64,000 nucleotides of DNA from NCBI RefSeq assembly GCF_001500045.1, contig NZ_LQIX01000002.1, forward strand, positions 1 to 64,000, written 5' to 3'. The notes beneath the pieces are model-generated. The model was not told the DNA's origin. It saw nothing but the letters and a program-made list of their open reading frames with translations, and did no database searches. Each line of letters starts with the position of its first letter. The stretch's first letter is position 1. The stretch is from Mycobacterium sp. GA-1199. GTDB lineage: Bacteria > Actinomycetota > Actinomycetes > Mycobacteriales > Mycobacteriaceae. Shown here one piece after another: positions 63,851-64,000 of this stretch. The translations under genes and the position numbers were made by a program.

Positions 63851-64000
63851 CTACCGCGCTGCCGTAGCTCGACACACCAACGTCACCAGGGAATCGATCT
63901 CGTCGGGTGTCATCGCTCGTCCTTCGAAGAGGGAGACCGACACCGCGGGTGCCAGCATCATGCGCAACACGACCGCCGAATCCACGTCAGCGCTCACCTC
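63851..64000 (-). CDS. TetR-family regulator, C-terminal end (partial)
   Basis: The last 49 codons of a gene that continues beyond the window. The peptide reads DVDSAVVLRMMLAPAVSVSL, then FEGRAMTPDEIDSLVTLVCRA, the C-terminal helix pattern of TetR-family regulators in mycobacteria. The TAG stop is at 63851-63853. The DNA-binding part is not in view, and the gene converges with the topoisomerase pair. Confidence 0.6.
   Translation of the reverse strand, partial: EVSADVDSAVVLRMMLAPAVSVSLFEGRAMTPDEIDSLVTLVCRATAAR

Overview
The window is high-GC actinobacterial DNA, most likely the chromosome of a rapidly growing mycobacterium (Mycolicibacterium-like). Pointers are a GyrB/GyrA-like second type II topoisomerase pair of the TopoN/TopoM kind, a fused HadA/HadB-type hydratase, a DUF732 secreted protein, an LpqS-like protein, a CelA1-like GH6 cellulase, an F420-type LLM oxidoreductase, paired FadE acyl-CoA dehydrogenases, and many GTG starts with 4-bp ATGA/GTGA gene overlaps. 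No rRNA, tRNA, CRISPR array, insertion sequence or prophage gene was recognised.

Layout. 0.1-7.1 kb: a secreted GH5-like glycosidase preceded by a perfect inverted repeat, a paired acyl-CoA dehydrogenase operon, an LLM oxidoreductase, a lipoprotein, an SDR and a GH6 cellulase. 7.2-12.2 kb: a sulfide/persulfide detoxification locus (thioredoxin, sulfide:quinone oxidoreductase, persulfide dioxygenase-rhodanese, rhodanese-DUF2892, TauE exporter) ending in a CsoR-family repressor whose residues look sulfur-sensing (CstR type), with RTACCCC...GGGGTAY operators in the central divergent promoter. 12.3-18.2 kb: a HadAB-type hydratase, a truncated SDR, a DUF732 protein, then a second divergent pair (DUF1326 protein and rhodanese lipoprotein) carrying two near-perfect copies of the same operator, and an MFS/cysteine-lyase pair. 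The dispersed operator copies suggest one sulfur-stress regulon over about 8 kb. 18.3-24.1 kb: an LpqS-like protein, a Met-rich DUF305 lipoprotein, a two-component system (a likely metal/copper envelope module) and a KatE catalase with an N-terminal CsbD-like segment.

24.3-32.0 kb: a catabolic operon (Rieske oxygenase, two NTF2-fold proteins, P450, SDR, carboxymuconolactone-decarboxylase-like protein) diverging from an unknown gene, a TetR regulator and an MFS importer across a 35-bp imperfect palindrome. 32.0-36.5 kb: GntR, NimT/CynX-type MFS, TenA, PfkB kinase and SurE. 36.5-46.8 kb: a five-gene operon (cation/proton antiporter, halogenase-like flavoenzyme, 1837-residue iterative-looking PKS, ABC ATPase, ABC permease) that looks like a compact biosynthesis-plus-export cluster whose product I cannot name.

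47.0-57.8 kb: an AI-2E-family permease, an FMO-TetR-hydrolase operon, small secreted proteins, an SDR, a fragment of an ArsR regulator, a SigZ-like sigma factor diverging from an ArsO-like flavoprotein and an MFS exporter, and an ArsR-SRPBCC pair with its own 20-bp palindrome. 57.9-64.0 kb: an MpaB-family protein, the TopoN/TopoM pair and the 3' end of a TetR regulator running off the window. Bases 1-138 hold no gene that I can support.
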